A stretch of DNA of 64,000 nt from Rhynchospora pubera. Its lineage: Eukaryota; Streptophyta; Magnoliopsida; Poales; Cyperaceae. Under the pieces are notes generated by a model. The model did no database searches and was not told the DNA's origin. It saw nothing but the letters and a program-made list of their open reading frames with translations. Both the position numbers and the translations under genes were made by a program. Positions 45,216 through 57,383 of this stretch are shown one piece after another (within the stretch, counting starts at the first letter, position 1; each line of letters begins with the position of its first letter). The stretch is taken from assembly GCA_028095005.1 (NCBI GenBank), contig CM051460.1, forward strand, positions 111,387,039 to 111,451,038, given 5' to 3'.

Positions 45216-47441
45216 TGAATTATCTGTTGCACGAGAAATAAAGTTAAGGGAACAGGAAGTTACATGGCCATTTTTACATGGTCATTATATTAGATTGCAT
45301 GTGCATAGTGTTAGTGTTAACAGAGAAGATAATAATTCTGTAAATGATAAGTGAAGTGGAAAATAAGCGTGGTACCAAAAGTTGGCTTGAGGGCCCTAGT
45401 ACTAGCGCGCTCCCCAGAAGAAGTTCGTTCGCGACGGACAAATGTGCTTCCTGGGTTCATGATCGTGTAGCCAATCTCGTGGACATGGAAATCGTGACGT
45501 GTTATCATGTGAAAGGAAATTAATGATAAACATTAAGGAATTGTGGAAAATTTTAAGTGATAGGTTGCATTGTATTTTTGTTGAGGTTGTCTTTATCATG
45601 GCACGTATATATATATATATTTAATAGGGAAAACATGTTGCGAATAAAGTATTATTGTGTTGATTGTCATTGCATGTTTCTTTAAATTTCACAACTCTCC
45701 GGGCTGGAACTGAATACCGCACGGAGAGATTATTTCGGTCTCTCATCCGTTGTTTCTCCATGTTATATGGGTTCCAGGTATTGAAGACGGTGTGTTAGAG
45801 CTTTTGTAAGAAAAGAGAGGAAACAAACGGGTCAAAATAAATGCCACTAATTGTATTATTAGATTTTAAGTAGTTACTTTTGATACAATGAACTAGGATG
45901 GGAGTCTCGTTTTCAACTCGCCATGTTAGTCCTTGTCGTTTGCCAAACTCTTTTATTTTTGAATAAACAAAGTTTTGTGGCATTTTATGTGTAGATTATT
46001 GGTATGTATGTGATGTATGTTTCGCCTTGCGTAGAAATACGCGGCGGGTTGTCAAGATGCACTCGCGAGTCGTCTAAAAGTGACTCGGGATGTGACAAGG
46101 CTAAACTTTTGGAATGTTGGATTCTTTCAAGATCTGTATAAAGATTTTATAATTGATGGAGGAGAAATAGGCGTTGAGCTCCTCCTTCAGTTAATATTTT
46201 TCATGCTACCTCTGTTAAATTCTCCGTCTGTCTTCACAATCTCTCGCCTAATCTCAAATTTTCGCTGCCGTCTTCTCCCTCCAAGCCCTATGTTCGATTT
46301 CCTTCTAAACCCTCGACTCGGTTTCTTTGCCTCCGCTCCCTTTTTCGCTGTGCCTCAATTAGCACCTTCGCCTCTTCTTCTCAAGAGCATCTCCGCTAAA
46401 CCTATCGGACGAGAGGAGTAAAATGCTTTTGTCAGATCGGCACCTTTCTTTGCCTCTCTTTTCAACGCAAAAAAGGTAGGTGACACCTCATCTCTCTGAC
46501 TCTCTTTCTTTGATTTTCAGTACAGTCGCACTTTCTCAATTAGTTGAATTTTTTATTTCTTTAATTTGCGCTCTTCCTGATAATTGTGCAGCAAACGTGA
46601 AAATTTGATTTGATTCCAAAATCCTAGATGTAGTGGCCAATGTTGCATCAATAATATGGTACAAAAATTGAGCAAGCTAGTCTTTTTGCTTGGTACAAAA
46701 ATTGAGCAGCTTCATCTGAAATACCAGTTTAATTCAAGGTTGCTTCATTTGAAGCATCACAACTGCCTGCAATCGATCTGGCTAGAGTTTATATATGTTT
46801 CGTTGCACCGATCTGGCCGCAATCGATCTAGCTAGAGTTTAATTGTCCAACTTTTTCATGTATAATAGTTCTGAGCTGATTAAATAGTTTGTAACTTTAT
46901 ATTTTCTTGAATTGTGACAGATTACCAATCCTTACATATGGAAAGAATGACAGTCATAAGTAGAAAAATTGAGCTTCATGATGAAGAAGAGACTCATGGA
47001 GAAGATGAGGACTAAAAAAAGAGTTTTTGTAATTTCCTATAATTTTTGGGGTGCTTTGTTGAAGATGGCAAAGTTTGGTATGAACTATGACAGGGGGTTT
47101 CATTTTGAACAATTGATATTGTGTTGTGTCTTTTAGATTTAAATTAAACTAAGCTTATATGATTTTTTTAATTATGATAAATTATGCAATCCATATACTG
47201 AATTATTTTCAATTTTAAGTATGATATATTTTGTTCTCATTTATGTGTGTGTTTTCATATACCAAGCGATGTTTGTTACGTTAATTGTTTACCAAGTGAT
47301 ATTTTGTTCTGAAGGTACTGATACATGTAAGAGCTTCTTTACAATATCAAATTAAAGTATAGTTTAAAACAGACCAAATTAAAGTGAAATTGTGAAATTA
47401 CCAGCACAATAAACAATATAAAAGTGGCATATGTTTACTAG
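45216..47441. other. Non-coding stretch with one possible leader exon
   Basis: The region 46190-46430 is CT-rich, with a plus-strand open frame (46080-46421) and an alternative frame reading PNLKFSLPSSPSKPYVRFPS, which looks like a transit-peptide-type leader. No homology is recognised. At 46768-46850 the phrase GCAATCGATCTGGCTAGAGT is duplicated. I do not call a gene. Confidence 0.3.
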
Positions 47442-47859
47442 TCTCCACTACTTATAAAGCATCAGTAGAACAGGCATAAACTTCGAGCTAAAAGGGAGTT
47501 ACACCCCTCTAATATCAAATATGGATCATTGATTTTATTAATCTACTATGATCTACGGTTCATATTCAAATATCAAACTAAAAGGTTGACCTTCTATCAA
47601 GAACTGTCTGGGTGGTGCGTTGGTAAAGGCTGTTGGTTCGTTCGCTGAAGACCGCGAGTTCGATTCGTGTTTACGCTAATTTTTTATTTTTTAGTTTTTA
47701 ATTCATGTCCCCACTCCCCACAGATCAATGCAGTCTCCTCTCTTCCGCTAACCCTAACAGCTTCATGTCAGATAGCGTCGCTCTCTCGTGAAACCGTCCC
47801 TTCTCTTCGCCATCTCCGCCACACCCCCACCCTTGCTATGTGTCCCTCTTCGCTCCTTC

Positions 47860-48056
47860 ATCCCGCCGGCGCAAAGCTCCCCCAACTTCGAGAACTTCTA
47901 CGCCTCCGACGGCTACACCGCCGGCCTCGCCCGCGACGACCAACAGATCTGGGCCTACTGAGCCACCCACCTCAAGGCCAAGCTCCTCATCGACCTCACC
48001 TCCCTCCAGACCTCCTTCTTCACTTTCGACGAGGCCATCAAGACCACTAACCACGA
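47860..48056 (+). pseudogene. GC-rich exon-like fragment, unrecognised
   Basis: One plus frame reads PNFENFYASDGYTAGLARDD then QQIWAY, a TGA stop, ATHLKAKLLIDLTSLQTSFF and TFDEAIKTTNHE. It ends at a GT donor (48057). The composition is that of a real ordered protein with a single stop, and the two other open frames over this stretch are Pro/Arg-rich shadows. I cannot assign a family. Confidence 0.4.
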
Positions 48057-48321
48057 GTAACTAGGTCATTCTTTCATCTCACCTACTTCTTCTTCAATTG
48101 ATTGAATCCCTCCCTCCCGATTAACTTTTAGAGTCAATGCTCTGTCCAGCTCTAGGTCCGAACCGTTGATATCTACACTAGCTATAAGGTACTGTACCAG
48201 GCTCTTTCTTCTTCAGTATGGCATTTCGTCGAACACATTACGTGCATGAAGAGAGGTTATGTAATTAGTGGTTCTTACTCGATTGGAAATATGGAGTTTA
48301 GCTATGCCAGATTTGAGCGGG

Positions 48322-48430
48322 GCTTGTGAAGGATGCAAAGGTGAGAGAAGCAATGTAGGAGAGGTAGCATGAGCTCGCTGGCGACGAGATGTATTCTCTT
48401 TTCTCTGATCTTGGCGGTTTATTTCTCAAG
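48322..48430 (+). pseudogene. ABC1/UbiB-type kinase exon fragment
   Basis: The frame reads LVKDAKVREAM, a TAG, ER, a TAG, HELAGDEMYSLFSDLGG and LFLK, then a GT donor at 48431. This resembles the conserved segment before the kinase core of plant ABC1K/UbiB proteins, where the two stops fall on an expected Trp and Gln. Only this one exon is recognisable, with two nonsense changes, so it is dead. Whether it was carried in by an element or belongs to a decayed local gene is unclear. Confidence 0.5.
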
Positions 48431-48479
48431 GTATACAATTACCCCTTTTTCTTTCTTTCTTTTATTTCTCTTTTCTCTG

Positions 48480-51400
48480 TGACATTTCATTTTAGTCCAT
48501 GGACTTGTATTTATTCATTTTCATGAGAACTGGACATGACATTGGCCCATCCTATGTGACCCATGTACTCCACCACACTGGCTTAATTAGGTCTAGACAT
48601 GACTTGTTCTAACCTATATGCATGGCTGGGGTTTGGTTTATGACTGTGCCAAGTTTTGGCTTAGCACAGTTTGTGAACTAGACACAATATTTCATTTTAG
48701 TCCCTGGCCTTTACTTATTTATTTTGTCTGGTTTGTGAAGTTCATCATGAACTAGACTATGCAACCTATGGACTTATTATGTTGGTTTGGACTTGAGCAT
48801 GTTTTAATCTATCATACATGTATTGGACTCGCTATGCAAGATTATGAACGGATGCAGTGAGTGTTTGTCTTTGAAACTTTGGACTCAGTAAAGAGATGCA
48901 CATGCACATATAACATGGATGCCTTGCTTTGACCTGACTCCTACATGCTATGACCATGAACAGGTATCACGAGAACTTTATTTTGAAAACACGTTGTATG
49001 CACTGAACTCAACAGGAGAGAAAACATGCAAGAATGCTTGAAAAATGCTTTGTTTTGTTTTAAAACTGAACTCAGTATGCTTGACTATGAACAGATGCTA
49101 TGCATGCTTTATTTTGAAATCAAGATACAGTTTTGAAAGTCATGCTATTGAGCACTTTTATTGGATTTGTTTTGTGGTGTGCAAGCCCTACACGGTGGCT
49201 AGGAACCTACACACCTAAATTTTGAGGGGTGGCACACAGACCCTGCATGGAAGCTAGGAATCCATGTGCCTTATTCACACCATAAGCTCATTACGAGAGA
49301 ACCTTTACACAACCAAATACCAGGCTGGAATTTCTTTTTGAAGCCAAATATCAGGCTTAAACCATGTCAAATACCAGGCATTTATACCATACAAGTCAAA
49401 TACCAAACTTGTTTCAAAGAAAACAAAGAAAAGGAGTTGAGGAGGAGAAGAAGAAACAAAACATGAGAAAACTTATTTTTGGCCCCCTTTATTTAATGAA
49501 AACATAATTTTACATGTATATTACCTTGCTTCTTTCTTTTACAGTTTTCTGAAAATTGAAATCTAACCTAACACTTGAAAATTAACAGAATGAGGGCCTT
49601 GATTCCTTCGTCTTGAGCTCCTTTTATAAGCTGGGACTAGGGTTTCTCCAGGGCTTCATGTGCCATGTGGCATTTTCTGGGAATTTTGAAGTTTGATGAT
49701 GCTTGATGAAGGGTTGAGATGTCTTCTGGTCTCCACCGCCTCAGCCTTCATTTGTTATCTTCACTTGGGTGTTTTACCATCCTCACACACTATCCAGTAG
49801 TCTCTTGACATGTAGCATTGGCATTGGGATGATGTATTTGGGATATTTGGGGTTTACTTCATTTTACTGTGTTGGCTTTGTGCCTTAGACGGGTGGGGTA
49901 TGTGCCACCTGGGCTTGGGAGAAGATAAGCATGACTTTTATACTCTCTTTTACTTGGTATCATACTTGGGGAAGAGGTTTGCTTGGTGCCAGCTACATAC
50001 TGTGGCTTGTCAGAAGGGTATTTGAGGGATTTATGGGTAATTGGGGTGCCTCCAGTGGAATTGCATGATTTGGGGCTGTTCCAACCGTTCAATTATGTTT
50101 AATCTCCCATTTTTATCCTTCTGTGGTTTTGTTTTGATGATTTGTTGTTGCTTTCTGCAGGTATTTCCTATGCAGTTGGTTGTTTGGCTACATGTGGTTG
50201 ATTGTTGTGTCTGCTGGCTGTTTTATAGCTCTTTTGTGGCATGGCATTCTTATCTTTGACGCCTAGGAGAGATAGTGCTCTTGTGCACTGGGACAAGTGT
50301 TACAACCGAGCGGCTTTCTCCTTGGCTGTTGGCTGTATGGGCTTTGGCTGTAAGCTATCTTGCTTTAGTTGTTGGCTATTGTGTCTCAGTTGAGGCTTTG
50401 ATACACCAGGGAGGTTTGTTTCTCTCCCGTGCATGTTTCAACACAATTTGTGTTAGTTTGAGATTGTTTGTGCCTTGTAGATACTTTGGTTGATCCACTG
50501 TGGCTGGTTGTTGGCATAGTGCTTGAGTGTTTTGAGATGTTACATGTCATCTGTTGGCATTTGGACTCACACTCAGGCTTTGTGGCCAGTTGGTATGATT
50601 TGATTATATGGTCAAGTTATAATTGAGCTCAACTTGGAATTTGTGTTTAGTTTTGATCACATTGTGTGAGTGACTGTGGCTTTGTCACTTGCAGCTAAGT
50701 GTTTGAGTTATCATTTGTCAATTTTGACATTTTGATTGTCCCTTGTGCATTTGGCCAATGATGAAACTAATCTGACTATTTTGTCAATTTCAAATCTGAG
50801 GCCTTATACCCAACAACATTAGTGTCTTGACACCATTTAACACTTGTTCTAATGATGCATGGGATCCCTCTTTGCCATGTGTCTTAGCATAGTCCCAATG
50901 TGATGCTTTTTTGGGACAAGCCAGGGGTAAGACTGGTATTTTGGCTACCAATTTTAAGTTTACATGTTATTGGAGTGCCTCAGCTCCTTGTTTCTTTGTT
51001 GTGATGACTGATTTGTCCTTGGAGATTTTGATGTCATTTTCACGCCTCTTTTGGTGCCTGGGTATGACCTTTGATGCCTTGTGATGCTATGCAACTCCAA
51101 CTGCATTGTTGTGGAGATGGCCAAGCTGGCTTGGGACCTTCACCCTCCATCTGATCTTTGATATATGCAGATGATTAAATGTAGCTGTTGAGTATAGTTT
51201 TGTTGCTTCTTGCTTGTGTCGGATCATGTGACATTTTTATGCATGAGGCACTATTCCATCATAGCCTTTGATTTGAATTTCACTATTCATCGGATGGCTC
51301 TAATCCAAAGGGAATATGGTATCTATGTTGCCTCATCGAAGCATGTGTACCAACAGGCCCAGGCTAGAATGTTTGTCCCCTCCATTGCTTGCATTTTGGC

Positions 51401-52480
51401 TGTCTCTTTCCCTCCTTTTTACTGGAGACATCCAGTTTTGGAAAAATCCAACTGAGGTGACACCAGAGAGTTCATGTTCCGTCTGTGCGTGCTCTTTGAT
51501 CGAGGTTAAGTGCATATGTCATGTTTATGCTACACATCAAACCTTTCTTCTTCCTATGAGCTCCGTCGCCATTGTCACTTGCTTCCATCTTGGCTCACCC
51601 ATCTCCACAAGCACTCGTCAGTGAAACTGACTTTCCAGGCATGTAACTTGTTCCTCCAATAAGTCGCGTTACCCCTTGATTGTGTGATTTCATCTCTGAG
51701 ATGAATCAATTTCGTCATCCTTTTTCCAGACAGTGAACTCCTCCTCCCACCAATCGGAGCTGTTTCTCAGTCAATCCCCACTTTGTTTGATATCGTTGGG
51801 ATCGTGAGAGCATCACCTGTTGAGTGGTGCAATCGGTTGAAGCTAAGGTGATCGGAGTTGGTGGCATGGCGTTTGTCTCCATCAAAGGAGTTGCGTTGCC
51901 ATTTTAGGTAGCTGCTCCCCTTTCTTTCTTTTCACTTTTTCTTTTTTCATTGACGGTAAGGTGCCACCCCAATCAGGTAATGACACGTGTATCATTCCTT
52001 ATGTGACTCATTCGAGTCTATTATTTGATGTTCGGTCCAGTCGGGATTGAACTTGGTTCTATTCCGCCTGAGTCTATTTTTGACAAGCGAATCTGATTTC
52101 ATAACGGGTCTGAGCCAATGGTAGAGTGACACGTGTGCAGCCCCTTATGCGACTCAATCGAGTCAAGTATTGATGTTGGGTTCAGTCGGCTGGGTCAGGC
52201 CGCATGAGCCCCGCACGGGTTTGTCTCCGACAGATGGATTTGATTGTGCTAACGGGTTTGGAGATCCGGATCCGCCATGGTTTTATTTATTTGGGCCGTT
52301 GTTTTGCACTGGGCTGAGGTTTTATTTATTTCTTGTGGGTCGCTATATTTATTTTATTTCATGTGGGCCGCCAGAAAATGAGATTGGGCTGTAATTTTAT
52401 TTTGATATAAGCCCAACCCAATTTGATATTTGTAATTTGAGATTAATTTTGCTGCATGGTTTTGTAATATTGTTTTGGTG
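48480..52480 (-). mobile_element. Second long LTR-like block of the gypsy family
   Basis: On the minus strand a TATA element (CAGCTTATAAAAGGAGCTC) sits at about 49617-49635 and matches that at 31505-31520. Downstream and upstream landmarks follow in the same order as in 29.4-33.8 kb: an AAACCCT..CCC leader, a GGCACATG-type phrase, and a TCGTTGGGATCGTG word near 51789. No gag or pol adjoins, so it may be a solo LTR or end fragment. Divergence is high and the ends are not resolved. The stretch 50050-50560 is unusually T/G-rich. Confidence 0.4.
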
Positions 52481-52484
52481 ATTC

Positions 52485-52990
52485 ATTAGTCAGTTTGGCA
52501 CGAGATTTTGCAGGGTCCTCCATGTATGTTTGAGAACTATGACTGCTTCAAATTTTCCATTATATAGGACACTACTGTAATTAATTATAGGGATATCTAA
52601 GGCTCCATACGACATTCCCAAATTAAATTACCATCCACTGTTTAGGAATCTCTGTATTTTCCTCTCGTACTTTCTTGACTGTTTGTCGAGACTGTTTTTC
52701 ATGATTGTGGATATGGTTTTGGTTTGTATATTGCATGGTTTTATTTCTATGGTTTTGGCGCCTGTCAGTAGGCCATTTCAACATGAAATTTTGTTACAAA
52801 CTCTCCGTTATGTGGGACGTGAGTGTAATCGATCGTAGGGATATCTAAGACTCCATACAACATTCCCATAATCAGATTACAGTCCATATTTAGGAGATTT
52901 TATATTTTTATTTCACATTTCATGACAATGCGTCAAGGCGGTTTTAGCTGATCGTAGAAATTTTGGTATTTTAGTTTTATTTATGGTATG
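52485..52990 (+). repeat. Tandem duplication with ~247-bp period
   Basis: GGGATATCTAAGGCTCCATA (52590) and GGGATATCTAAGACTCCATA (52837) begin parallel stretches that both continue CATTCCCA...AGATTACA/ATTACC...CAT..TTAGGA. Upstream flanks also match (AATTTTCCATTATATAGGAC against AACTCTCCGTTATGTGGGAC). Confidence 0.7.
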
Positions 52991-53926
52991 ATCGCACGCA
53001 GCAAAATTTAAAGGCAAACAACATGGTACATGATACCAGCTACTAAACCAACACTAAACCAGCTACTGACTAGCTTACATGACCAAATTACAAATCCAAC
53101 TATAATTAAAATCCAAAATAGAAATTTTATATTTTTTAACATCAGGAGGATTTCATATGGATGGCAACATCCATTAAATTATTTACAAGCCAAAGTATTA
53201 CATTTGAAATAATCCCAATTTGGATTACTCGAAGATTTTGACACCTTCACTGCTATGTATGCACCACATTTCCAGCACAGGGTTTCTTCGTTTATTCCAA
53301 AAACTTTGATGAGTACTCATTCTGGATTCAATTGGAAAATACAAAATGTCATGGTAAAAGGAATAAGTTTATGCCTGCGTAGGTACCGATGAATAGTACT
53401 ATAGCCTACATCATGTCGACCAACATAGATGACTGCAGAGTGCTTCTTTTTTATATTTTGAAAATGCATAAATCAGTCTTTTAAAGTATGCCTGGTACAT
53501 GTACAAGTATAGACATCAGAATGAAAATCTAGTTTTTTAAAGTATGTCTTTACCATACCGCTGATATCAAAGGGAAAATCTAGTTTTTTAAGCAAACTTT
53601 TGTTTAGTTAAACCATTTAATTTAATCTCAAGTGAAATAATTTCATTCGCACTACTACACTAGACCAGATCCAATTTACACCAGACTCAATTTTGTAGCA
53701 AAAATTTCGTAATTTGTCACAGCATATGTAAAAGAAATACAAAATCAAAGAATGAAGAAAAATTGAGGCGCATAAGAACCTCTGGATAACCTGTCAAAAT
53801 CGAGAATATATTTAAGAATGGAAAATTTAGGAACTAAGAGAAATTACCGGTCTAGCTCAAGAAAACAAGGGATCTAACCTCAATTATATTGAAGCTAGAG
53901 TTTGTACTCCTCGTCGGCAGAGGCGA
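52991..53926. other. Non-coding stretch
   Basis: AT-rich. Nothing recognised except the left target duplication of the next element at 53927. Confidence 0.4.
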
Positions 53927-53934
53927 GGTAGCGG

Positions 53935-54143
53935 CAGGGGCGGATCCAGGATTTGAGGATAGGGTAGGCCGAATTGTCGAAGTCGACTTCAACTAGACAT
54001 TAGTAACTTGAAATTTTAATAGTAGAGTAGGCCAAATACATTAGATAACCGAATTACCACTGTATTTGTTATATTTTAACACTAAAAACAGTTTTCGCAG
54101 CTTAGGCCAGGCCTATGCCTGCCCCTGCCTGTATCCGCCCCTG
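53935..54143 (+). mobile_element. hAT MITE, CAGGGGCGGAT termini, perfect 8-bp TSD
   Basis: This 209-bp element starts CAGGGGCGGATCCAGG and ends CCTGTATCCGCCCCTG (15 of 16 complementary), flanked by a perfect 8-bp duplication GGTAGCGG (53927-53934 and 54144-54151). CAGGG-type ends plus 8-bp duplications are the standard hAT signature. Non-coding. Confidence 0.92.
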
Positions 54144-54151
54144 GGTAGCGG

Positions 54152-54504
54152 AGGGACGGACCCTGCCTGAAGCTCGCCGCAAGACCTGGCCCATGCACGG
54201 AACAAGAAAATGCAACACATGGCTAGAGTGAGGCCGGCTGCGAACAAGGCTAGAGTTGGTGGCGTGGAAAGAGCAACTTCGAGGCGTCTCTACTGCCAGA
54301 TCGCGGGGACGATCAGCGAGGCGCTGAGGGTTGTTTGTTTGTTTTATTTATTTTGTTTTGAAGGATGCCGAAGGGATTCTAGAAGAGGAGACGAAGAGAA
54401 CTGAACAGAAGGAGACGGAGAGCTGGAAAGAATTGAACAAAAAAAGAGATGGAGAAACTGAAAAAAACGAAGCCCAGCATGACAAATCTGTTCCGCTCAA
54501 AATC
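54152..54504. other. Purine-rich spacer, no gene supported
   Basis: Open frames at 54210-54404 and 54331-54582 are low-complexity and unlike any family. Nothing called. Confidence 0.4.
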
Positions 54505-54519
54505 ATATATATATATATA

Positions 54520-54923
54520 GAGTTTAGCTACGGTGAGTCGCGACTCATGGACCCTCCGGTGAGTCGCGACCAAAAATCCTAGATCTATATCAAAATGACC
54601 GATTCAAACCGTCCAACATGATCTCCCCATTGAAATCTCCGTGCAAACCAAATTTTTTATTTTTTCAAATTTTTTAAGTATTTTTTTCGGATTTTTAAAA
54701 ACTGATGTTTTTGAATGGTTCAGAACCAATTAGATTAACGATTTTCTAAAATTTAAAAAAAATACTTGAAAATTTCGAAAAAATGAAAAATTTGGTCTAC
54801 AAGAAGATTTCAGTAGGAAGATCATATTGGACGGTTTGGATTGGTCATTTTGATCTAAATCTAGGAATTTTTGTCGCGACTCACCGGAGGGTCCGTGAGT
54901 CGCGACTCACCGTAGCTAAACTC
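54520..54923 (+). mobile_element. Micron-like long-TIR element in (TA)n, copy 1
   Basis: A 404-bp element with GAGTTTAGCTACGGTGAGTC on the left and the complement on the right (ending GACTCACCGTAGCTAAACTC). The arms match for more than 100 bp and each contains a GAGTCGCGACTC palindrome. (TA)n tracts lie on both sides (54505-54519 and 54928-54939). Elements of about 400 bp that insert into (TA)n are known as Micron in rice; kinship here is by analogy. Confidence 0.75.
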
Positions 54924-54939
54924 TCTCTATATATATATA

Positions 54940-55333
54940 GATTGGCTAAAGTATACTCCAGCATACGAATCAAACCCGTATGCTAGAGTCGTTTCTCAAA
55001 ATCTAAAATTCAAACAGTCGATCCAAACCGTTCAAGTTGTTCTCCATGTAAAAATTATCTTTCAAGATCAAATTTTATATTTTTTCAAATTTTTTTGCTA
55101 TATATTATGCTATTTTCAAATTGAAGGGTCAGAAATACTACTTTACAACTCATTTACAGTGTTTTTTTTTAAATAGCATAATATATAGCAAAAAAATATA
55201 AATTTTGGTTTCCTAGGAGATTTCAATATGGCGAACAATTTGAAAAGTTCAGATCGACTGTATGCATTTTAGATTTTGAGAAACGACTCCAGTACACGGA
55301 CTATCTGTATCCTAGAGTATACTTTAACCAATC
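54940..55333 (+). mobile_element. Micron-like long-TIR element, copy 2 (different family)
   Basis: A 394-bp element starting GATTGGCTAAAGTATACTCC and ending with its near complement GAGTATACTTTAACCAATC. Inverted similarity extends over about 120 bp (CGACTGTATGCATTTTAGAT on the right arm). It shares the (TA)n tract 54928-54939 with the previous element. The right flank has no clear (TA)n. Confidence 0.7.
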
Positions 55334-56490
55334 TCTTTCTCTATGTCTTTATTGTACTATTTATAAAAACATCCTACAAAGGTCGTAAGAAAAATCAGAA
55401 AAAAAGTTATATTATATCCTTAACATCAGATATGAATCATTGATTTTTTTGATCTAACAAGATCTATATCTGAATTTGTACATCCGAATTTGTACATCAG
55501 ATAAAAGGACAATTTATTGGCTAGGCGGTGGGATGGATTTTAAGCGAAATCGCTTCTCTTCGCGATTTCGATTCTATGCTTCTACATTTTCTCTTTATTT
55601 TTTTCGTCAGCGCATCAGTATACAAATTATTTCTAGGTTTAATTTTATTCGATTTCATTTCGCCGTTGTCCCTCAACAAAATTCTCCTCTCTCTTTCCCA
55701 TGACGGCTGCGCTATGTTCTCTCGCACATGACGTCAGCGCTGTGTTATCTCTTTCCTCTTCTCCGTCTTCTTGCCCCCCTCCCACTAGGGTTATCTAATT
55801 TTGGATTGGAGCCTCTTCTCTCAATTCGAACGACCTCATTCGTGAGAGAGAAAGCGACAGCGAGAGTAGCGCGACTTTGGCCATCTCTATATCATCGACA
55901 ATCTCCACCGCTTCTCCTTCTAATTTCAGACGCAACCCTAACCCTTTTTTCATTTCTTCACTCTTTTTTTTTTGAATAAAAGCAAGGGTCAAAGCCCCCG
56001 ACTTTTGTATTGAAACTAATTTTACTTAAAATTTTTTTTTTGAAGGTAGGAAGACTAAAGCAATTTTACTTGAATATTTTGTTTATACAGTTGTATAGTA
56101 TAGGGACACTTTGGTTATCATTTTATTCATTTACCATTTCCCCACAATTCTACTTTTGATCAGACGGTCAGGATGCCGTGCTAGACAGCAGATCTCAATT
56201 TTAAAAGGTCCAAGATACGGTAAAATATTTTATGGATAAAATAGTAGCGGTGTTATTCACTTTAACCCTTGACCTTCGATTTTTAAGATAAAATATGCCT
56301 TGAAAATTTATTTTACTTTTGATTCACATATCACATATTTGCTAATAGTGTACGAGTTATCACATATCACATCTTTCCTTAGAAGCTCCACGAGTTATTT
56401 GCTAATATTATTATGGAATATATCTTATAGCCTGCTTCATAAAAAATTCTCCGCACATTGAAAAGGCAATGCTGCTAGTATATATATATA
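55334..56490. other. Non-coding stretch with Helitron-like and tRNA-like motifs
   Basis: TACTATTTATAAAAACATCC (55356) resembles the Helitron 5' end at 56491, and a tRNA-promoter-like segment follows at 55512-55580. Region 55640-55960 is CT-rich. Open frames here are unsupported. The stretch ends in (TA)n at 56479-56490. Confidence 0.35.
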
Positions 56491-56779
56491 TCTATACTAT
56501 TTATAAAAGTACCCTAGGAATGTTGTAAGAAAAATATATATAGTATTTTTTTTTATTAATTAAATTCCGTGGGTGTCGGATCCCGCTATTTTTTTCAATT
56601 CCGATACGGCAATCCGAGCCGTTGATTTTTTTTCGCTCGAATCTGATCGTCGTTTTTTTCCTCCTTTAACCTAGCAGCGTCTCTCTCTCTCCAGTCTCCG
56701 GTCTACACCCTTCCGCACATACGTAGTCTCTCCGCCACCACCTCCGCTTCCTTCGCTGACCCACCCCGTCACTCAACCG

Positions 56780-57096
56780 CTAACCCTCCTCTACACGCCT
56801 CTCCTGCTGTTTCTCCGCCTCCTCCTCTTCCAACTATGCCCCACCTTCTCCCGAAAACCCTACTAGCAGTACTAACCACGACCAAAACCCACGACTCCAC
56901 TTCAACCTCACCTCCTTCCTCTCCAGCATCAAAACCCCAGGCCAAATCCTCTCCAGTTCTCCCACATCTGCCCTGTGGGTCCGAGCGCACTCCCTCCCTC
57001 ATCTTCCCATCCCCTCCAGTGCTGCATCCGACAACTCATCCTCTAGTTCCTCCTCTAAGCGACCAGCCACTTGCCAACGCACAAAACTCCCTTTAA
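56780..57096 (+). pseudogene. Pro/Ser-rich leader-exon-like segment in Helitron
   Basis: A CT-rich region with two competing open plus frames. One starts at the ATG 56836 (MPHLLPKTLLAVLTTTKT). The other reads RLHFNLTSFLSSIKTPGQIL then SSSPTSALWVRAHSLPHLP and looks more like an ordered N-terminal exon. Neither is recognised. Confidence 0.3.
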
Positions 57097-57269
57097 TTTT
57101 TATTATCTTCAATATTAGTTTGGCTCTTACTTATTATACAATTTCATTAAGGCAAAAAGAATTACTACTGTGATTTTCTTTCTTTTTATTTTTTTTAATT
57201 TGACAAATCAAACTGTTTCTTTTTCAACCTGCTAATTGCATTAGTTCTCTGCTAAAACAATTTACATAG

Positions 57270-57383
57270 GTATATGGTACACTACTGTAGGGGCTGGTAT
57301 TGCGGCTCAGCTGGACGACATGACAGTATATGCTCTAAGCAATGTGAAAGGGGAGATTGTGCTGGTATCTGCTCCAGATTCTG
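57270..57383 (+). pseudogene. Captured exon in Helitron, unrecognised
   Basis: Bounded by an acceptor (ACATAG, 57264-57269) and a GT donor (57384), a 114-nt open stretch encodes WYTTVGAGIAAQLDDMTVYA then LSNVKGEIVLVSAPDS. The quality of the reading and the splice borders point to a genuine exon. I do not recognise the family. Confidence 0.45.

Larger units (their letters stand above)
47442..48430 (+). mobile_element. Possible Helitron-like segment with gene fragments
   Basis: TCTCCACTACTTATAAAGCA at 47442 resembles plant Helitron 5' ends, and the next 150 bp share phrases with 55380-55520 (ATCAAATATGGATCATTGAT against ATCAGATATGAATCATTGAT). A tRNA-like promoter motif follows (47606-47676). 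The segment then carries exon-like fragments at 47860-48056 and 48322-48430. The left flanking base is G rather than the expected A, and no 3' hairpin plus CTRR end was found, so this remains a candidate. Confidence 0.3.

Noticed and set aside
47606..47676. Functional tRNA gene
   Set aside because: Only A/B-box-like words are present; acceptor and anticodon stems do not pair and the 3' end does not fit.
47667..48064. Pro/Arg-rich and Ser/Pro-rich open frames
   Set aside because: GC-rich out-of-frame reading; the third frame with one stop looks far more like an ordered protein.
55728..55979. Coding ORF near 55.8 kb
   Set aside because: CT-rich low-complexity stretch; no domain, no splice support, competing frames on both strands.
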